A stretch of DNA of 64,000 nt from Fictibacillus barbaricus (GCF_014635025.1 NZ_BMCE01000001.1:744001-808000), one strand, 5' to 3'; positions 26,486 through 36,011 are shown, counted from the first letter of the stretch. The notes: a model not told the origin generated them from the letters alone. Numbers and translations: made by a program.

Positions 26486-26640
26486 ATCAAACGTTTTGAT
26501 TAATTCATCATGATTTGTAGTTTGAATTGCATAAGTCTAAATGCATCATGCGATTGACAATGTATTGAAATGAAAAAATATAGTAACTTTCAGTTCTGTT
26601 TGTTATATTCTTTAATAATTACCGTAAAGGAATGACCGAT

Positions 26641-27009
26641 ATGAAATTAATTAAACGATTTATTTTAAACCGCCCTGCTGAAAAGCGTCTTGTCTATTTT
26701 TATAGTATGGTTGCAACGGATGAACAGGTATGGTTACTACGCGACGAAAATGGCGACTTATTACTATTGGAAGATAATGAAGACTGTTCATTTTTACTAC
26801 CTGTTTGGCCAAGTCGAAGCTTTGCTGAAATGGAAGCTGCCAATTTGGAAGAGTCATACGAAGCTTTCAACCTACCACTTTCAATATTTTTAGACGATTT
26901 ACTAGTAGATATTGAAAATGACGGCGGTGCCACAGCGATTTTCCCAAATAAAAACGACACAACCGTTCAATATCGTGATGAAATAAAGGAAATGATTAGC
27001 CAAATATAG
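26641..27009 (+). CDS. DUF2750 family protein
   Basis: A 122-residue acidic protein: KRLVYFYSMVATDEQVWLLR, LLLLEDNEDCSFLLPVWPSR and FLDDLLVDIENDGG match the DUF2750 pattern (RF...VWTL.DE.G......PVWP....A). The ATG at 26641 is preferred because AAAGGA lies too close to the ATG at 26632. Function unknown. Confidence 0.75.
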   Translation: MKLIKRFILNRPAEKRLVYFYSMVATDEQVWLLRDENGDLLLLEDNEDCSFLLPVWPSRSFAEMEAANLEESYEAFNLPLSIFLDDLLVDIENDGGATAIFPNKNDTTVQYRDEIKEMISQI

Positions 27010-27086
27010 CAAGTAGGAGGCTATGCCACATTAGATAAGTAAGACAAGATCGTACCTTCTGATACTTCAATATTATTATCATCTGT

Positions 27087-27120
27087 TTCTTCAACAAACG
27101 GGTGTTTTAGTGGAACAAGC
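27087..27120 (+). repeat. dispersed repeat fragment
   Basis: Only the left end, TTCAACAAACGGGTG, is recognisable; the inner hairpin is absent. Confidence 0.65.
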
Positions 27121-27150
27121 CAAACTAAAAAAGTCGACTAAAAATGTCAA

Positions 27151-27205
27151 AAGAACCAGTCATATGTCAAAGGCCAAAACCCTTGATATGAATGGTTCTT
27201 TTTTA
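27151..27205. terminator. bidirectional terminator
   Basis: Long imperfect stem AAGAACC..TCATATG..CAAAGG with CCTTGATATGAATGGTTCTT, then TTTTT; between convergent genes. Confidence 0.75.
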
Positions 27206-27240
27206 GAGATTATGTGAACTAAGAAATAAAAAACAAGAAA

Positions 27241-27837
27241 TCACTTTATACTACTGGATATAAACATTGAGGCATCTTGATTCATAAAAATACGATTACC
27301 ATGATAGAATGTCTTAATTTCAATTGATTGAAATCCAACTTCGGAAATTCTTTTTTTTAGTTCTTCATGCGAAAAACCGTTATGAACTTTCGGATGATTT
27401 ATTTTATCGTTTTTGTCAAAATCAATAATAATTAGCTTGCCACCATTATTTAAAATGTTGAACAATTCTTGTAAAATTCTTTTAATATCCGGAATATGAA
27501 GAAGGACTAGTGACATTAAAACTATGTCTGCCTTAAGTTCAGGAGTTTCTTGAGTAAAATCTGAATAAAATACTTTTGAGTTGGTAATTCCTTTGTGAGA
27601 AATTTTAGATTTCGCAACCTCCAACATTTGTTTTGATGAATCTACCAACAAAATAGAATCTACTAAATCTGATAATTCTAAACTAATTAAACCAGTACCA
27701 CTCCCATAGTCTATTAAAGATTTTGATTTACTATTTCGTAATTCTGGTCGTACTTCCTTAACTATAACTTTAGCTAATTCAATTCTTTCTTCAGTATCAT
27801 ATCTTTTTGCCATCTGTTCAAAAACGTTATTTTCCAT
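27241..27837 (-). CDS. class I SAM-dependent methyltransferase
   Basis: A 198-residue enzyme with motif I SLIDYGSGTGLISLELSD, an acidic motif II end (ILLVDSSKQML), ADIVLMSLVLLHIPD and GGKLIIIDFDKND. The methyl acceptor is unknown. ATG preceded by CGGAAGCGGAGTGG on the minus strand. Confidence 0.87.
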   Translation of the reverse strand: MENNVFEQMAKRYDTEERIELAKVIVKEVRPELRNSKSKSLIDYGSGTGLISLELSDLVDSILLVDSSKQMLEVAKSKISHKGITNSKVFYSDFTQETPELKADIVLMSLVLLHIPDIKRILQELFNILNNGGKLIIIDFDKNDKINHPKVHNGFSHEELKKRISEVGFQSIEIKTFYHGNRIFMNQDASMFISSSIK

Positions 27838-28337
27838 TTTCCACTCCGCTTCCGTATTTATTAAAAATTAAACCTACATAGTGGCCATTATAGCAAAAGT
27901 CATAATCTTGAGGGGCAATTCTCCCCCTCAAACCCTTTCGTATAGATCATCTGGCCCATCGAAAAAAATTTTAAAAAAATCATCAATATAGGGGTAGTGT
28001 CATTGGCAGTACTCCTTATAGAAATAACGATATAAGCTCTTACGACTCATTAAGAATAATATCGACATTACAGTAAATTAATTATTCAAAAGACGGGTGC
28101 ATTTCTTCAAGAAGGAATAAGATATGCGCCTTTTTATATGAAGAAGGGATTTATAAAAAGACAAGAGAATAATTAGAAGAAAATGGGCAGTAATATTACT
28201 GTGTTTTATACATACGTTTATCTCAAATCATGTGCAATTTCAATTTTTGCCAGAAATAATTTAAGATGAACAAACACTAGACATCAAGACAGGATAATGG
28301 CTTATTTTTTTACTGTTTTTAGTTGGGAGGGATGATA
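27838..28337. other. divergent intergenic region with one repeat
   Basis: Apart from the repeat at 28082-28147 I see only a G/C-rich hairpin TTGAGGGG...CCCCCTCAA (27909-27931) without a T-run. No gene was recognised. Confidence 0.5.
28082..28147 (+). repeat. dispersed repeat copy 12, not at a gene end
   Basis: TTATTCAAAAGACGGGTGC, GCATTTCTTC/GAAGGAATAAGATATGC, T-run. It lies between divergent genes, one of few copies without a + strand gene just before it. Confidence 0.8.
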
Positions 28338-29105
28338 ATGAATATAAAAGAATGCAAAGCACTTGTAACAGGCGGGGCTTCAGGTCTTGGGGAGGCGACG
28401 GTAAGAAAAATTGTTGAAAACGGAGGCCAGGCTGTGATTCTTGACCTTTCCGAAGAACAAGGAAAGAGAGTTGTTGAGGAGCTTGGATCAGCTGTATCGT
28501 TTATTAAAACGGATGTAACCAGCGATGAGGAAGTCAGGACAGCAGTTGCTTCAGCCGTGAACCGGATGGGTTACATTAATACGGTTATCAATTGTGCCGG
28601 TATCGGTATTGCCGAAAAGGTACTTGGAAAAAAGGGAACGCATAGCCTGGATCTTTTCTCCAAAGTGATATCCGTTAATCTGATCGGCACGTTTAATGTA
28701 TGTCGGCTTGCAGCAGAAAGTATGGTTCAAAACGTGGAGAATTCCGATGGTGAAAGAGGAGTCATCATTAATACTGCTTCCGTAGCTGCGTTCGAAGGCC
28801 AAATCGGCCAAGCTGCCTATAGCGCTTCAAAAGGCGGAGTGGTGGGGATGACCCTCCCGCTTGCAAGAGAGTTCGCCAGGTATGGTGTGCGAGTGATGAC
28901 AATAGCCCCGGGTCTTTTTCATACACCGATGTTTGAAATGCTACCTGAAGAGGCTCGGATTGCACTTGGAAAGATGGTTCCGTTTCCATCAAGACTAGGA
29001 CTTCCGGAAGAGTATGCCCAGCTCGTACAAAGCATTGTCGAGAACTCGATGCTGAACGGCGAAACCATCCGTCTGGATGGGGCAATTCGAATGCAGCCAA
29101 AATAA
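28338..29105 (+). CDS. SDR, 3-hydroxyacyl-CoA dehydrogenase (HSD10/type II-like)
   Basis: A 255-residue SDR: CKALVTGGASGLGEATVRKI, acidic VILDLSEEQG (NAD preference), NCAGIGIAEKVLGKKGTHSL, catalytic IINTASVAAFEGQIGQAAYS with YSASK, and RLGLPEEYAQLVQSIVEN. The long insert after NCAG and the C-terminus match HSD17B10-like enzymes. First gene of a beta-oxidation-type operon. The ATG at 28338 follows GGGAGG with correct spacing. Confidence 0.88.
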   Translation: MNIKECKALVTGGASGLGEATVRKIVENGGQAVILDLSEEQGKRVVEELGSAVSFIKTDVTSDEEVRTAVASAVNRMGYINTVINCAGIGIAEKVLGKKGTHSLDLFSKVISVNLIGTFNVCRLAAESMVQNVENSDGERGVIINTASVAAFEGQIGQAAYSASKGGVVGMTLPLAREFARYGVRVMTIAPGLFHTPMFEMLPEEARIALGKMVPFPSRLGLPEEYAQLVQSIVENSMLNGETIRLDGAIRMQPK

Positions 29106-29254
29106 TGATTGAAAAAGAAGGGATTGACCGAAAAGGAATCGTAAAGGTACCTTTTGGTGTCAGCCCTAATTCTTTTAAAGCTTGTAGAGAAAGACTGATG
29201 GAGTCTATGAACCAAAATAGTAAGTCTTTAAAAAGTTATTGCACTATGAACTAA
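29105..29254 (+). CDS. 49-residue ORF overlapping the SDR stop
   Basis: The ATG overlaps the SDR stop codon (TAATG), implying translational coupling. It reads MIEKEGIDRKGIVKVPFGVS, then ACRERLMESM. I recognise no family; it may be the remains of a larger gene in the operon or a genuine small protein. Confidence 0.4.
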   Translation: MIEKEGIDRKGIVKVPFGVSPNSFKACRERLMESMNQNSKSLKSYCTMN

Positions 29255-29290
29255 ACCAATAATCCTAAAAATCAATAATCCTTTTATAAG

Positions 29291-29325
29291 GAGGGTTCCT
29301 CATCAAGAGGCTCCCTCTATTTTTT
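29291..29325 (+). terminator. terminator-like hairpin inside the fatty-acid operon
   Basis: GAGGG.CCTC...GAGG.CCCTC followed by TATTTTTT. It stands between the SDR and the dehydrogenase genes, so it may end the first transcript or attenuate read-through. Confidence 0.75.
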
Positions 29326-29454
29326 GTTAAGTTAGAAAATTCTAAAAACTTCAAAAAAACATTATAATAAGCTGAAGAGACGAAATGCAATTTGGTAAAT
29401 GAGCTTATTATGCAAACTGTAATAAATAACAACTATGGAAAGAGGTTACGGAAA

Positions 29455-30600
29455 ATGAAACGTTCTTTTTTGAATGATGAACATGAGATGTTCCGTAAAT
29501 CATTAAGAAAATTTTTAGAAAAAGAGGCGTATCCGTTTTATGAACAATGGGAAGAAGATCGGATGATTCCGCGTTCTTTTTGGAGAAAAATGGGCAACCA
29601 GGGCTTCCTTTGTCCGGATGTGGATGAAAAGTATGGTGGGAGCGGAGTTGACTGGGGCTTTTCTGCAGTTATTAATGAAGAGCTTGAACGAGTCGGATCA
29701 GGGCTTATTGGAATAGGGCTGCACAATGATATCGTTGTTCCTTATATCACGGCATATGGAACCGAGGAGCAAAAGAAGCGTTGGCTGCCGCGGTGTGTGA
29801 CAGGAGAAACCATTACTGCTATTGCCATGACAGAGCCTGGCACTGGATCGGATCTTGCCAGCATCAAAACGACAGCGAAGCTTGAAGGCAGCCATTACGT
29901 GATAAACGGACAAAAGACATTTATAACGAACGGAATTCAGTCCGATCTGGTCATTGTGGCTTGCAAAACAGATCTCAATGCAAAACCAAAACACAAGGGT
30001 ATCAGCTTATTTGTCGTTGAAAGGGATACACCGGGTTTTTTCAGGGGGAGAAAGTTAGATAAGGTAGGGCTTCACTGCCAGGATACATCAGAACTTATTT
30101 TCGAAGACTGCCGCGTCCATAAGGATAACATGCTTGGTGAAGAAGGAAAAGGTTTCATCTATTTAATGGAAAAGCTGCAGCAGGAAAGGCTTGTAGTGGC
30201 TATTGGAGCGCAGGCAGCGGCTGAGGAAATGTTTAAGCTGACGTTTAACTACGTAAAGAACAGGGAGGCATTTGGACGTCACGTCAGTCAATTTCAAAAC
30301 ACGCAGTTCAAAATGGCAGAGATGGCTACTGAAATTGAGATGGGTAGGGCATTTCTTGATTCACTTATCGCCAAACATATCGCGGGCGAAAATATCGTGA
30401 CTAAGGTTTCGATGGCGAAATGGAAGCTCACAGAGACGGCTAAGCACATTGCTGGAGAATGCATGCAGCTGCATGGCGGTTATGGTTATATGGAAGAATA
30501 CGAGATTGCTAGAAGGTACAGGGATATTCCGGTTGCGAGCATATACGCTGGTACAAACGAAATTATGAAAGTGATCATTGCTAAAAATCTGGGACTGTAG
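29455..30600 (+). CDS. acyl-CoA dehydrogenase
   Basis: A 381-residue FAD enzyme: AMTEPGTGSDLASIKTTA and FITNGIQSDLVIVACKT (signature 1), then MQLHGGYGYMEEY (signature 2). The usual YEGT catalytic Glu is replaced (YAGTNEIM), while LQQERLVVAIG supplies a Glu at the isovaleryl/long-chain-type position, so a branched or longer acyl substrate is likely. The start at 29455 gives the family's standard length. First dehydrogenation step of beta-oxidation. Confidence 0.9.
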   Translation: MKRSFLNDEHEMFRKSLRKFLEKEAYPFYEQWEEDRMIPRSFWRKMGNQGFLCPDVDEKYGGSGVDWGFSAVINEELERVGSGLIGIGLHNDIVVPYITAYGTEEQKKRWLPRCVTGETITAIAMTEPGTGSDLASIKTTAKLEGSHYVINGQKTFITNGIQSDLVIVACKTDLNAKPKHKGISLFVVERDTPGFFRGRKLDKVGLHCQDTSELIFEDCRVHKDNMLGEEGKGFIYLMEKLQQERLVVAIGAQAAAEEMFKLTFNYVKNREAFGRHVSQFQNTQFKMAEMATEIEMGRAFLDSLIAKHIAGENIVTKVSMAKWKLTETAKHIAGECMQLHGGYGYMEEYEIARRYRDIPVASIYAGTNEIMKVIIAKNLGL

Positions 30601-30635
30601 AAAGTTTTGCACAAAGAAAAGTGAGGGAGAAAATA

Positions 30636-31778
30636 ATGAGAGAAGCAGTAATCGTAGAGGGGTTAAGAACAGCAGTTGGAAGAAGAAACGGGGGTTTGAA
30701 GGACATCCGCCCGGATGATCTGGCGGCAATCGTCATTAAGGAACTGGTGGACCGTACAGGCTTAGATCCTCATTTAATAGAAGATGTCATTCTTGGCTGT
30801 GTCACTCAGTCAGGTGAACAAGCTGGTGATATTGCAAGGGTGTCCGCGCTGATTGCCGGTCTGCCGATCGAGGTACCTGGCACCACGATTGACCGTCAGT
30901 GCGGGTCAAGCCAGCAGGCTGTCCATTTTGCTGCACAAGCGATCCTTTCTGGAGATATGGATATCGTCATCGCAGGCGGTGTAGAGAGCATGTCTCGCGT
31001 GCCAATGGGATCGAACTATCAGGGAAAAGGCTTCAGCCCAGCCCTCATGGAAAGGTATGAAGTGATTCATCAAGGATTGTCGGCAGAACGAATCGCTGAA
31101 AAATACAAGTTTACAAGAGAGGACTTAGATCGTTATTCACTGGAAAGCCATAAAAGAGCACTTCGAGCACAGGCAGAAGGCTATTTTAACCGGGAAATTG
31201 TTCCTGTTCAGCTTTCAGATGGAACCGTGTTTTCCAAGGATTCGGGTCCACGCGAAGAGACTTCCCTAGAGGCATTGGGAAGTCTTAAGCCTGCCTTTAC
31301 AGAGAATGGAGTTATCCATGCCGGAAATGCAAGCCAGATAAGTGATGGAGCTGCTGCAATCCTCTTGATGAGCCGGGAAAAAGCGGAACAACTTGGACTG
31401 AAGCCGCGTTTTAAAGTCCATACCCGTGTTGTGGTTGGTTCCGATCCAACGCTGATGCTGACCGGTCCGATTCCAGCCACACAGAAAGCATTAGAAAAAT
31501 CAGGTCTTACCCTTGACGAAATTGACATTTTTGAAGTGAATGAGGCGTTTGCATCCGTTACACTTGCATGGCTAAATGAGACAGGCGCCGATCCAAAGAA
31601 ACTGAACCCGAATGGAGGTGCTATCGCCCTAGGGCATCCTCTAGGAGGCAGCGGTGCCCGATTGATGGTTACGCTAATGCACGAGCTTGAACGCACAGGT
31701 GGCAGATACGGACTGCAGACGATGTGCGAAGGCCACGGAATGGCTAATGCAACCATCATTGAACGACTTGATTCATAA
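30636..31778 (+). CDS. thiolase (acetyl-CoA acyltransferase)
   Basis: A 380-residue thiolase: nucleophile Cys89 in TTIDRQCGSSQQAVHFAAQA, GGVESMSRVPMG, NEAFASVTLAW, the catalytic His in NPNGGAIALGHPLGGSGAR and second Cys in MCEGHGMANA. It cleaves 3-ketoacyl-CoA or runs in reverse. ATG at 30636 follows GTGAGGGAG. Third enzyme of the operon. Confidence 0.93.
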   Translation: MREAVIVEGLRTAVGRRNGGLKDIRPDDLAAIVIKELVDRTGLDPHLIEDVILGCVTQSGEQAGDIARVSALIAGLPIEVPGTTIDRQCGSSQQAVHFAAQAILSGDMDIVIAGGVESMSRVPMGSNYQGKGFSPALMERYEVIHQGLSAERIAEKYKFTREDLDRYSLESHKRALRAQAEGYFNREIVPVQLSDGTVFSKDSGPREETSLEALGSLKPAFTENGVIHAGNASQISDGAAAILLMSREKAEQLGLKPRFKVHTRVVVGSDPTLMLTGPIPATQKALEKSGLTLDEIDIFEVNEAFASVTLAWLNETGADPKKLNPNGGAIALGHPLGGSGARLMVTLMHELERTGGRYGLQTMCEGHGMANATIIERLDS

Positions 31779-31828
31779 CGATACGAACGTTAAAAAGATG
31801 GATCCTATTGATAATGGAGGGAATTGAG

Positions 31829-33397
31829 ATGGGAACAACGATTGGCAGAATTTTTGATTTGACAGTGCAGAAGTATGCAAACAAAGAGGCGATTTATGAT
31901 GTAAGGAAGAACCAACGCTTGTCATACAGCGAATGGAGCGTACAGGTCAATAAGCTTGCAAATGCACTTCTTGCTGAAGGAGTGACAAAGGGAGACCGCG
32001 TTTCAACGTTTTTATTCAATACGGAAGAACTCGCTACTGCTTTCTTTGCCTGTACTAAAATCGGGGCTGTCTTCAACCCCATCAATTTCCGTCTGACGGC
32101 AGAAGAGGTGGCGTTTATCCTTCATGATGCAACACCCAAGGTCGTACTATTTGAAAAGGGACTAGAGCCAACTGTAAAGGCGGTTAAAGATCGGTTTTCG
32201 AAAACTTCATTCTGGCACATTGACGGAGAAAACCCTGGATATGCCGCGAGCTATCACCAAAGAATAGCAGCAGCATCAGAAGAATTACCTGACATAACTA
32301 TAGATGAAAATGACTTGTATGCCATCATGTATACGAGTGGGACGACCGGAAGGCCAAAGGGTGTGCTTCACTCCCATCGTGAGATTGTAGAACAAAGTTT
32401 AATTGTTATTGGGGCAACAAAGCTTGATTCTTACGATGTTGGACTTGTGACCGCACCAATGTTCCACTGTGCTGAACTGCATTGTGCTTTTTTACCAAGA
32501 ATCCATGTCGGAGCAAGTAATGTTATTCTTCATCAATTTGATCCGAAAAAAGTGCTTAGCTTGATTGAAGAAGAAAAAATTACGAAATTTTTTGCTGCTC
32601 CGACAATGTGGAATATGCTTTTGCAAGAAGATCTGGAGAAGTACGATATTAAGAGTTTAAAAACAGGTTTGTACGGGGCAGCACCGATGGCTCCTTCCCT
32701 TGTTCATGCGTGCCACGATCAATTAGGAATTACTCTCGTCCAAGCATATGGAATGACAGAGATGGGTCCGGCGATTACTTTTCTCGGGGAAAAAGACCAA
32801 CTTACAAAAGCAGGATCTGCAGGGCAGGCTTGCTTGAACCACGAAATCCGTATTGTCCGCCCAAACGAGAATGGTCCGTCTGATCCAAATGATGTTATGC
32901 CGACAGGTAAAACGGGTGAGATCATCGTCAAAGGACCTTGTATGATGGCCGGTTATTTCCAAAGGGAAGAGGCTACAGAAAAGGCTTTGTACAAGGACTG
33001 GTACCATTCAGGTGATATTGGCTATCTCGATGAAGAAGGTTATTTGTGGGTCAAGGATCGCGTGGATGACATGATCATTTCCGGCGGTGAGAACATATAC
33101 CCGCGTGAGGTCGAAGATATTCTACATGCCCATAAAGGTGTGCTGGATGCGGCAGTTGTCGGGCAGCCGGATGACCGCTGGGGGGAAACGGTCACGGCTT
33201 TTGTTGTAAAGAAGGATTCTTCCATTACAGAAGGAGACCTTGATGAGTGGTGTAAAAACAGTGATCAAATCGCCAATTATAAACGCCCACGGAAATATAT
33301 TTTCTGTGAGGCGCTCCCAAGGAACGCAAGCGGCAAAATTCAAAAATTCATACTCCGTAAACAAATAGAGGATATGTTCTTGCCAAATAAGCAGTAA
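31829..33397 (+). CDS. acyl-CoA synthetase (AMP-forming)
   Basis: A 522-residue ANL enzyme: P-loop IMYTSGTTGRPKGVLHSH, YGMTEMGPA, GEIIVKGP, YHSGDIGYLDEEGYLWVKDR, SGGENIYPREVED and the C-terminal catalytic Lys in NASGKIQKF. It activates a carboxylic acid for the upstream beta-oxidation enzymes. The ATG at 31829 follows GGAGGG. The acid is unknown; medium/long-chain or branched acids fit. Confidence 0.92.
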   Translation: MGTTIGRIFDLTVQKYANKEAIYDVRKNQRLSYSEWSVQVNKLANALLAEGVTKGDRVSTFLFNTEELATAFFACTKIGAVFNPINFRLTAEEVAFILHDATPKVVLFEKGLEPTVKAVKDRFSKTSFWHIDGENPGYAASYHQRIAAASEELPDITIDENDLYAIMYTSGTTGRPKGVLHSHREIVEQSLIVIGATKLDSYDVGLVTAPMFHCAELHCAFLPRIHVGASNVILHQFDPKKVLSLIEEEKITKFFAAPTMWNMLLQEDLEKYDIKSLKTGLYGAAPMAPSLVHACHDQLGITLVQAYGMTEMGPAITFLGEKDQLTKAGSAGQACLNHEIRIVRPNENGPSDPNDVMPTGKTGEIIVKGPCMMAGYFQREEATEKALYKDWYHSGDIGYLDEEGYLWVKDRVDDMIISGGENIYPREVEDILHAHKGVLDAAVVGQPDDRWGETVTAFVVKKDSSITEGDLDEWCKNSDQIANYKRPRKYIFCEALPRNASGKIQKFILRKQIEDMFLPNKQ

Positions 33398-33439
33398 CTG
33401 AAGATCGATATTAATGTCTGAGTAGTTTGAGTGTTTCTC

Positions 33440-33515
33440 TTATTCCATTAAAGGGTGCATATCTGTAACAAGATATGCGCTCTTTTTATAAATCGGCCCA
33501 GTTAGTTGAACAAGA
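33440..33515 (+). repeat. dispersed repeat copy 13, compensatory stem
   Basis: TTATTCCATTAAAGGGTGC; inner stem GCATATCT (33457-33464) with AGATATGC (33471-33478), both arms changed relative to the common GCATTTCT/AGAAATGC; T-run; CGGCCCAGTTAGTTGAACAAG. Confidence 0.9.
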
Positions 33516-33536
33516 TTAAAGATTAGTTATTCTGCC

Positions 33537-33574
33537 AAAAAACAAGACCCTTCGATTTATGGAAATCAAGGGTC
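33537..33574 (-). terminator. terminator of the LysE-type gene
   Basis: GACCCTTCGATTT with AAATCAAGGGTC; A-run on the left gives the U-run on the minus strand. Confidence 0.82.
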
Positions 33575-33595
33575 ATCCTTATAAATACAAATATC

Positions 33596-34225
33596 CTAAT
33601 TATGGGACTTTTCTAGTGCTAGTTTTATTCCAAAACCTATCAGTATTGTACCTGTGATTCCTTCAATAATACTTTGTGCTTTAGGTTTTTTCATAACAGC
33701 ACTAATCTGATTAATTAAATAGATATAAAGTAAAAACCATATGGAAGTCAATACAGTATAAGTGATACCCATTATAAGAAACGGTATAAAGGTATTACTT
33801 CCTGAGTCCACGAATTGAGGCAAAAAGGTTAAGAAAAAGACCGCAACTTTGGGATTTAGGATATTGGTAAGGAACCCTTGTTTAAAACAAGATGTGTTTT
33901 CAAATTGTTTTGTATTCATCTCTACGCTTGCTGCTTCTTCTTTTTTCCTCAAAGACCACAATGTTTTAATACCCATATAAATTAAGTAAATTGCACCAAT
34001 GTATTTGAAGACAGAAAATAATAACGCTGATTTAACAATGATTGCTGAAAGTCCTAATACAGCAGCAGAAGTATGGATAAGAAGGGCACAACAAGTACCT
34101 AAAGCTGTTTTAAGACCTCCCCTTTTCCCAACGGTGAGAGTATTTTTTGTAGCAATGGCAGTATCGGGACCGGGTAAAATAATTAGAAAAATACACATAA
34201 GGACAAACAGATAAAAGTTTTCCAT
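33596..34225 (-). CDS. LysE/RhtB family exporter
   Basis: A 209-residue six-span membrane protein with the family pattern: FLIILPGPDTAIATKNTLTV (GPD signature), GGLKTALGTCCALLIHTSAA, YIGAIYLIYMGIKTLW and FLTNILNPKVAVFFLTFLPQ. Such proteins export amino acids or similar small molecules. Alone on the minus strand with its own terminator. Confidence 0.9.
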   Translation of the reverse strand: MENFYLFVLMCIFLIILPGPDTAIATKNTLTVGKRGGLKTALGTCCALLIHTSAAVLGLSAIIVKSALLFSVFKYIGAIYLIYMGIKTLWSLRKKEEAASVEMNTKQFENTSCFKQGFLTNILNPKVAVFFLTFLPQFVDSGSNTFIPFLIMGITYTVLTSIWFLLYIYLINQISAVMKKPKAQSIIEGITGTILIGFGIKLALEKSHN

Positions 34226-34375
34226 TTTAGTATCACCTTTCTGGTTATGATAAGATCTTCTGAATATGTGATTCTTACACTTTATTATAAATAATTCGTG
34301 TTATTAATTGAATTTAAACATTATTTGATTGACTTCCTTATTTCACTAACGTGTGCTTTCATGTAAAAAAACGAT

Positions 34376-34430
34376 CTTCCGCATTCGGGTGCATTTCTTC
34401 AAGAAGGAGAAATGCTTTTTTTATTGAAGT
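34376..34430 (+). repeat. dispersed repeat copy 14
   Basis: CTTCCGCATTCGGGTGC, GCATTTCTTC/GAAGGAGAAATGC, T-run, TATTGAAGTAG. A degenerate left end (TTATTTCACTAACGTGTGC) lies just before, at 34339. It is in a divergent region. Confidence 0.82.
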
Positions 34431-34472
34431 AGACTAGCAGCTTAATGTCATAAAGGTAAATTAGGAGGAACA

Positions 34473-34912
34473 ATGGAGATAGGAACTGAGATCATTTTTA
34501 ATGCTGCCTTTACTGAAAGAGGCTTAGATAATGTAGTTTTATGGGATGTTCAAAATATAAAAGATGGTCAATCCATCAAAATTACTTTTATTTCTACAAA
34601 TTCACATCACCGACAGGGAATCTGGCTAAGGACAAATAAAGGTATTGAGATTCCTGTCTTAGGAAATGAAGTAAAAAAAACATAAATTTATGGGAAGAGA
34701 CAGCTCCAAAAGAAATTATAATCAACTGTCGTACAACTGATGGGAAGTTGAGTATTTATAACATTTGGGATGAAGGTGATGGAAAAGAATCTCAAGCATA
34801 CTCTTCAGGAATGTTGATAAGCGAAAAAAACGGCGTATTAGTATATAAGTGCAACGATTATGGTTTTGAGACCGATTTTAGTTCTTTAGTATTTTCGTTG
34901 GAAAAACTTTAA
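34473..34912 (+). pseudogene. hypothetical protein split by a frameshift in a poly-A run
   Basis: The first part (70 codons, TLSP-like text starting MEIGTEIIFNAAFTERGLDN) stops just after a run of eight A (34673-34680). One more A would continue in frame as INLWEETAPKEIIINCRTTD to VFSLEKL, giving about 147 residues. ATG follows TTAGGAGGAACA. No family recognised; the beta-rich, acidic composition resembles small immunity-type proteins. Read error or decay. Confidence 0.6.
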
Positions 34913-34935
34913 CTCCATTTTTTGAAACTCTAAGA

Positions 34936-34995
34936 TTATTCAACTAACAGGTGCATTTCTTTAAGAAAGGAATGTGCTCTTTTTTATTGAACTAA
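34936..34995 (+). repeat. dispersed repeat copy 15
   Basis: TTATTCAACTAACAGGTGC, GCATTTCTTT/AAGAAAGGAATGTGC, T-run, TATTGAACTAATAA. Confidence 0.85.
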
Positions 34996-35035
34996 TAAAG
35001 GCTTGGAATTTCACGTGAATAAGAGGTGCCTTTAA

Positions 35036-35929
35036 TTGAAGAGTCTTATGGATGGAGAATATAAAGTAAAATTAAATGGAATTACCCATTGGATAAGGGT
35101 GGTAGGAAGTGAGAACAACACAATGCCTTTAGTTATTTTACACGGTGGGCCAGGTGGGAATCATTATGTATTTGAACGAACAATTGGTCCTTTACTCTCA
35201 AATAGTAGAACCGTTATCTATTATGAGCAGCGCGGATGCGGTAGGACTGAAAAACCTTCTGACGATACTAAGTACTCTATAGATTTGCTGGTTGAGGATT
35301 TTAAATCTATACAGAAATGGTTAGATGTAAAGAAAGTAGATCTACTGGGATATTCTTTTGGTGGAGAATTAGCTCTAGAGATTGCCCTTGCAGCTCCAAC
35401 AGTTATAAATAGAATAGTTCTTTCCGGACCAAGTTTAATAAATTCAGAAATAAACAAGATGGTTCAGATCACAGGAATTTGTTCCGTGGTTGATATCCAA
35501 TTGTATCGACAGATGCAAGATGTCCTTAAAAAGGTGTTAACAATCGACGAAACATACAACAAGATTTGGGAACTGGCGGATAGTAAAACAGTTGATTTAT
35601 TATTGTTTGAAAATCAAGAAATAGCAAAAAGGAACAGGGAAATGTGGGCGGAAAGTAATTTAGTAAACACGGGATTAATGTATAAAGCCTTAAAAAAAAA
35701 TCCTGTTAAAATCCCATTATTAGATCGATTAAAAGAAATTCAACAAGAAACCTTAATTATTGCTGGTGCATTTGATCGTAATACAGGAATTTCTATTTCA
35801 ACATTAATCCATAAAGAATTAAGAAATAGTGAAATGGTATTGTTTAATAATAGTGCCCATTTCCCCGATTTAGAGGAACCTGACAAATTTAATAAAATAG
35901 TACATGAATTTTTAGAACCTTTATTATAA
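35036..35929 (+). CDS. alpha/beta hydrolase, proline iminopeptidase-like
   Basis: A 297-residue hydrolase: oxyanion region VILHGGPGGNHYVF, YYEQRGCGRTEKP, nucleophile Ser in LLGYSFGGELALE, acid in IIAGAFDRNT and His in NNSAHFPDLEEPDKF. HGGPGG and EQRGCGRT are typical of peptidase S33. TTG start after AAGAGGTGCC. It may release N-terminal residues from peptides; substrate unproven. Confidence 0.87.
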   Translation: MKSLMDGEYKVKLNGITHWIRVVGSENNTMPLVILHGGPGGNHYVFERTIGPLLSNSRTVIYYEQRGCGRTEKPSDDTKYSIDLLVEDFKSIQKWLDVKKVDLLGYSFGGELALEIALAAPTVINRIVLSGPSLINSEINKMVQITGICSVVDIQLYRQMQDVLKKVLTIDETYNKIWELADSKTVDLLLFENQEIAKRNREMWAESNLVNTGLMYKALKKNPVKIPLLDRLKEIQQETLIIAGAFDRNTGISISTLIHKELRNSEMVLFNNSAHFPDLEEPDKFNKIVHEFLEPLL

Positions 35930-35936
35930 GCATTAG

Positions 35937-36011
35937 TTATTCCACAATCGGGTGCATTTCTTCAAGAAGGAGAAGTGCCTTTTTTAGTGAAGTGAAAGGC
36001 AGTTTAAGTCA
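35937..36011 (+). repeat. dispersed repeat copy 16
   Basis: TTATTCCACAATCGGGTGC, GCATTTCTTC/GAAGGAGAAGTGC, T-run, reverse arm AAAGGCAGTTTAAGTCAGG. It starts 7 bp after the hydrolase stop. Confidence 0.85.

Noticed and set aside
28551-29215. Minus-strand ORFs opposite the SDR gene
   Set aside because: They are shadow frames without a ribosome site or domain.
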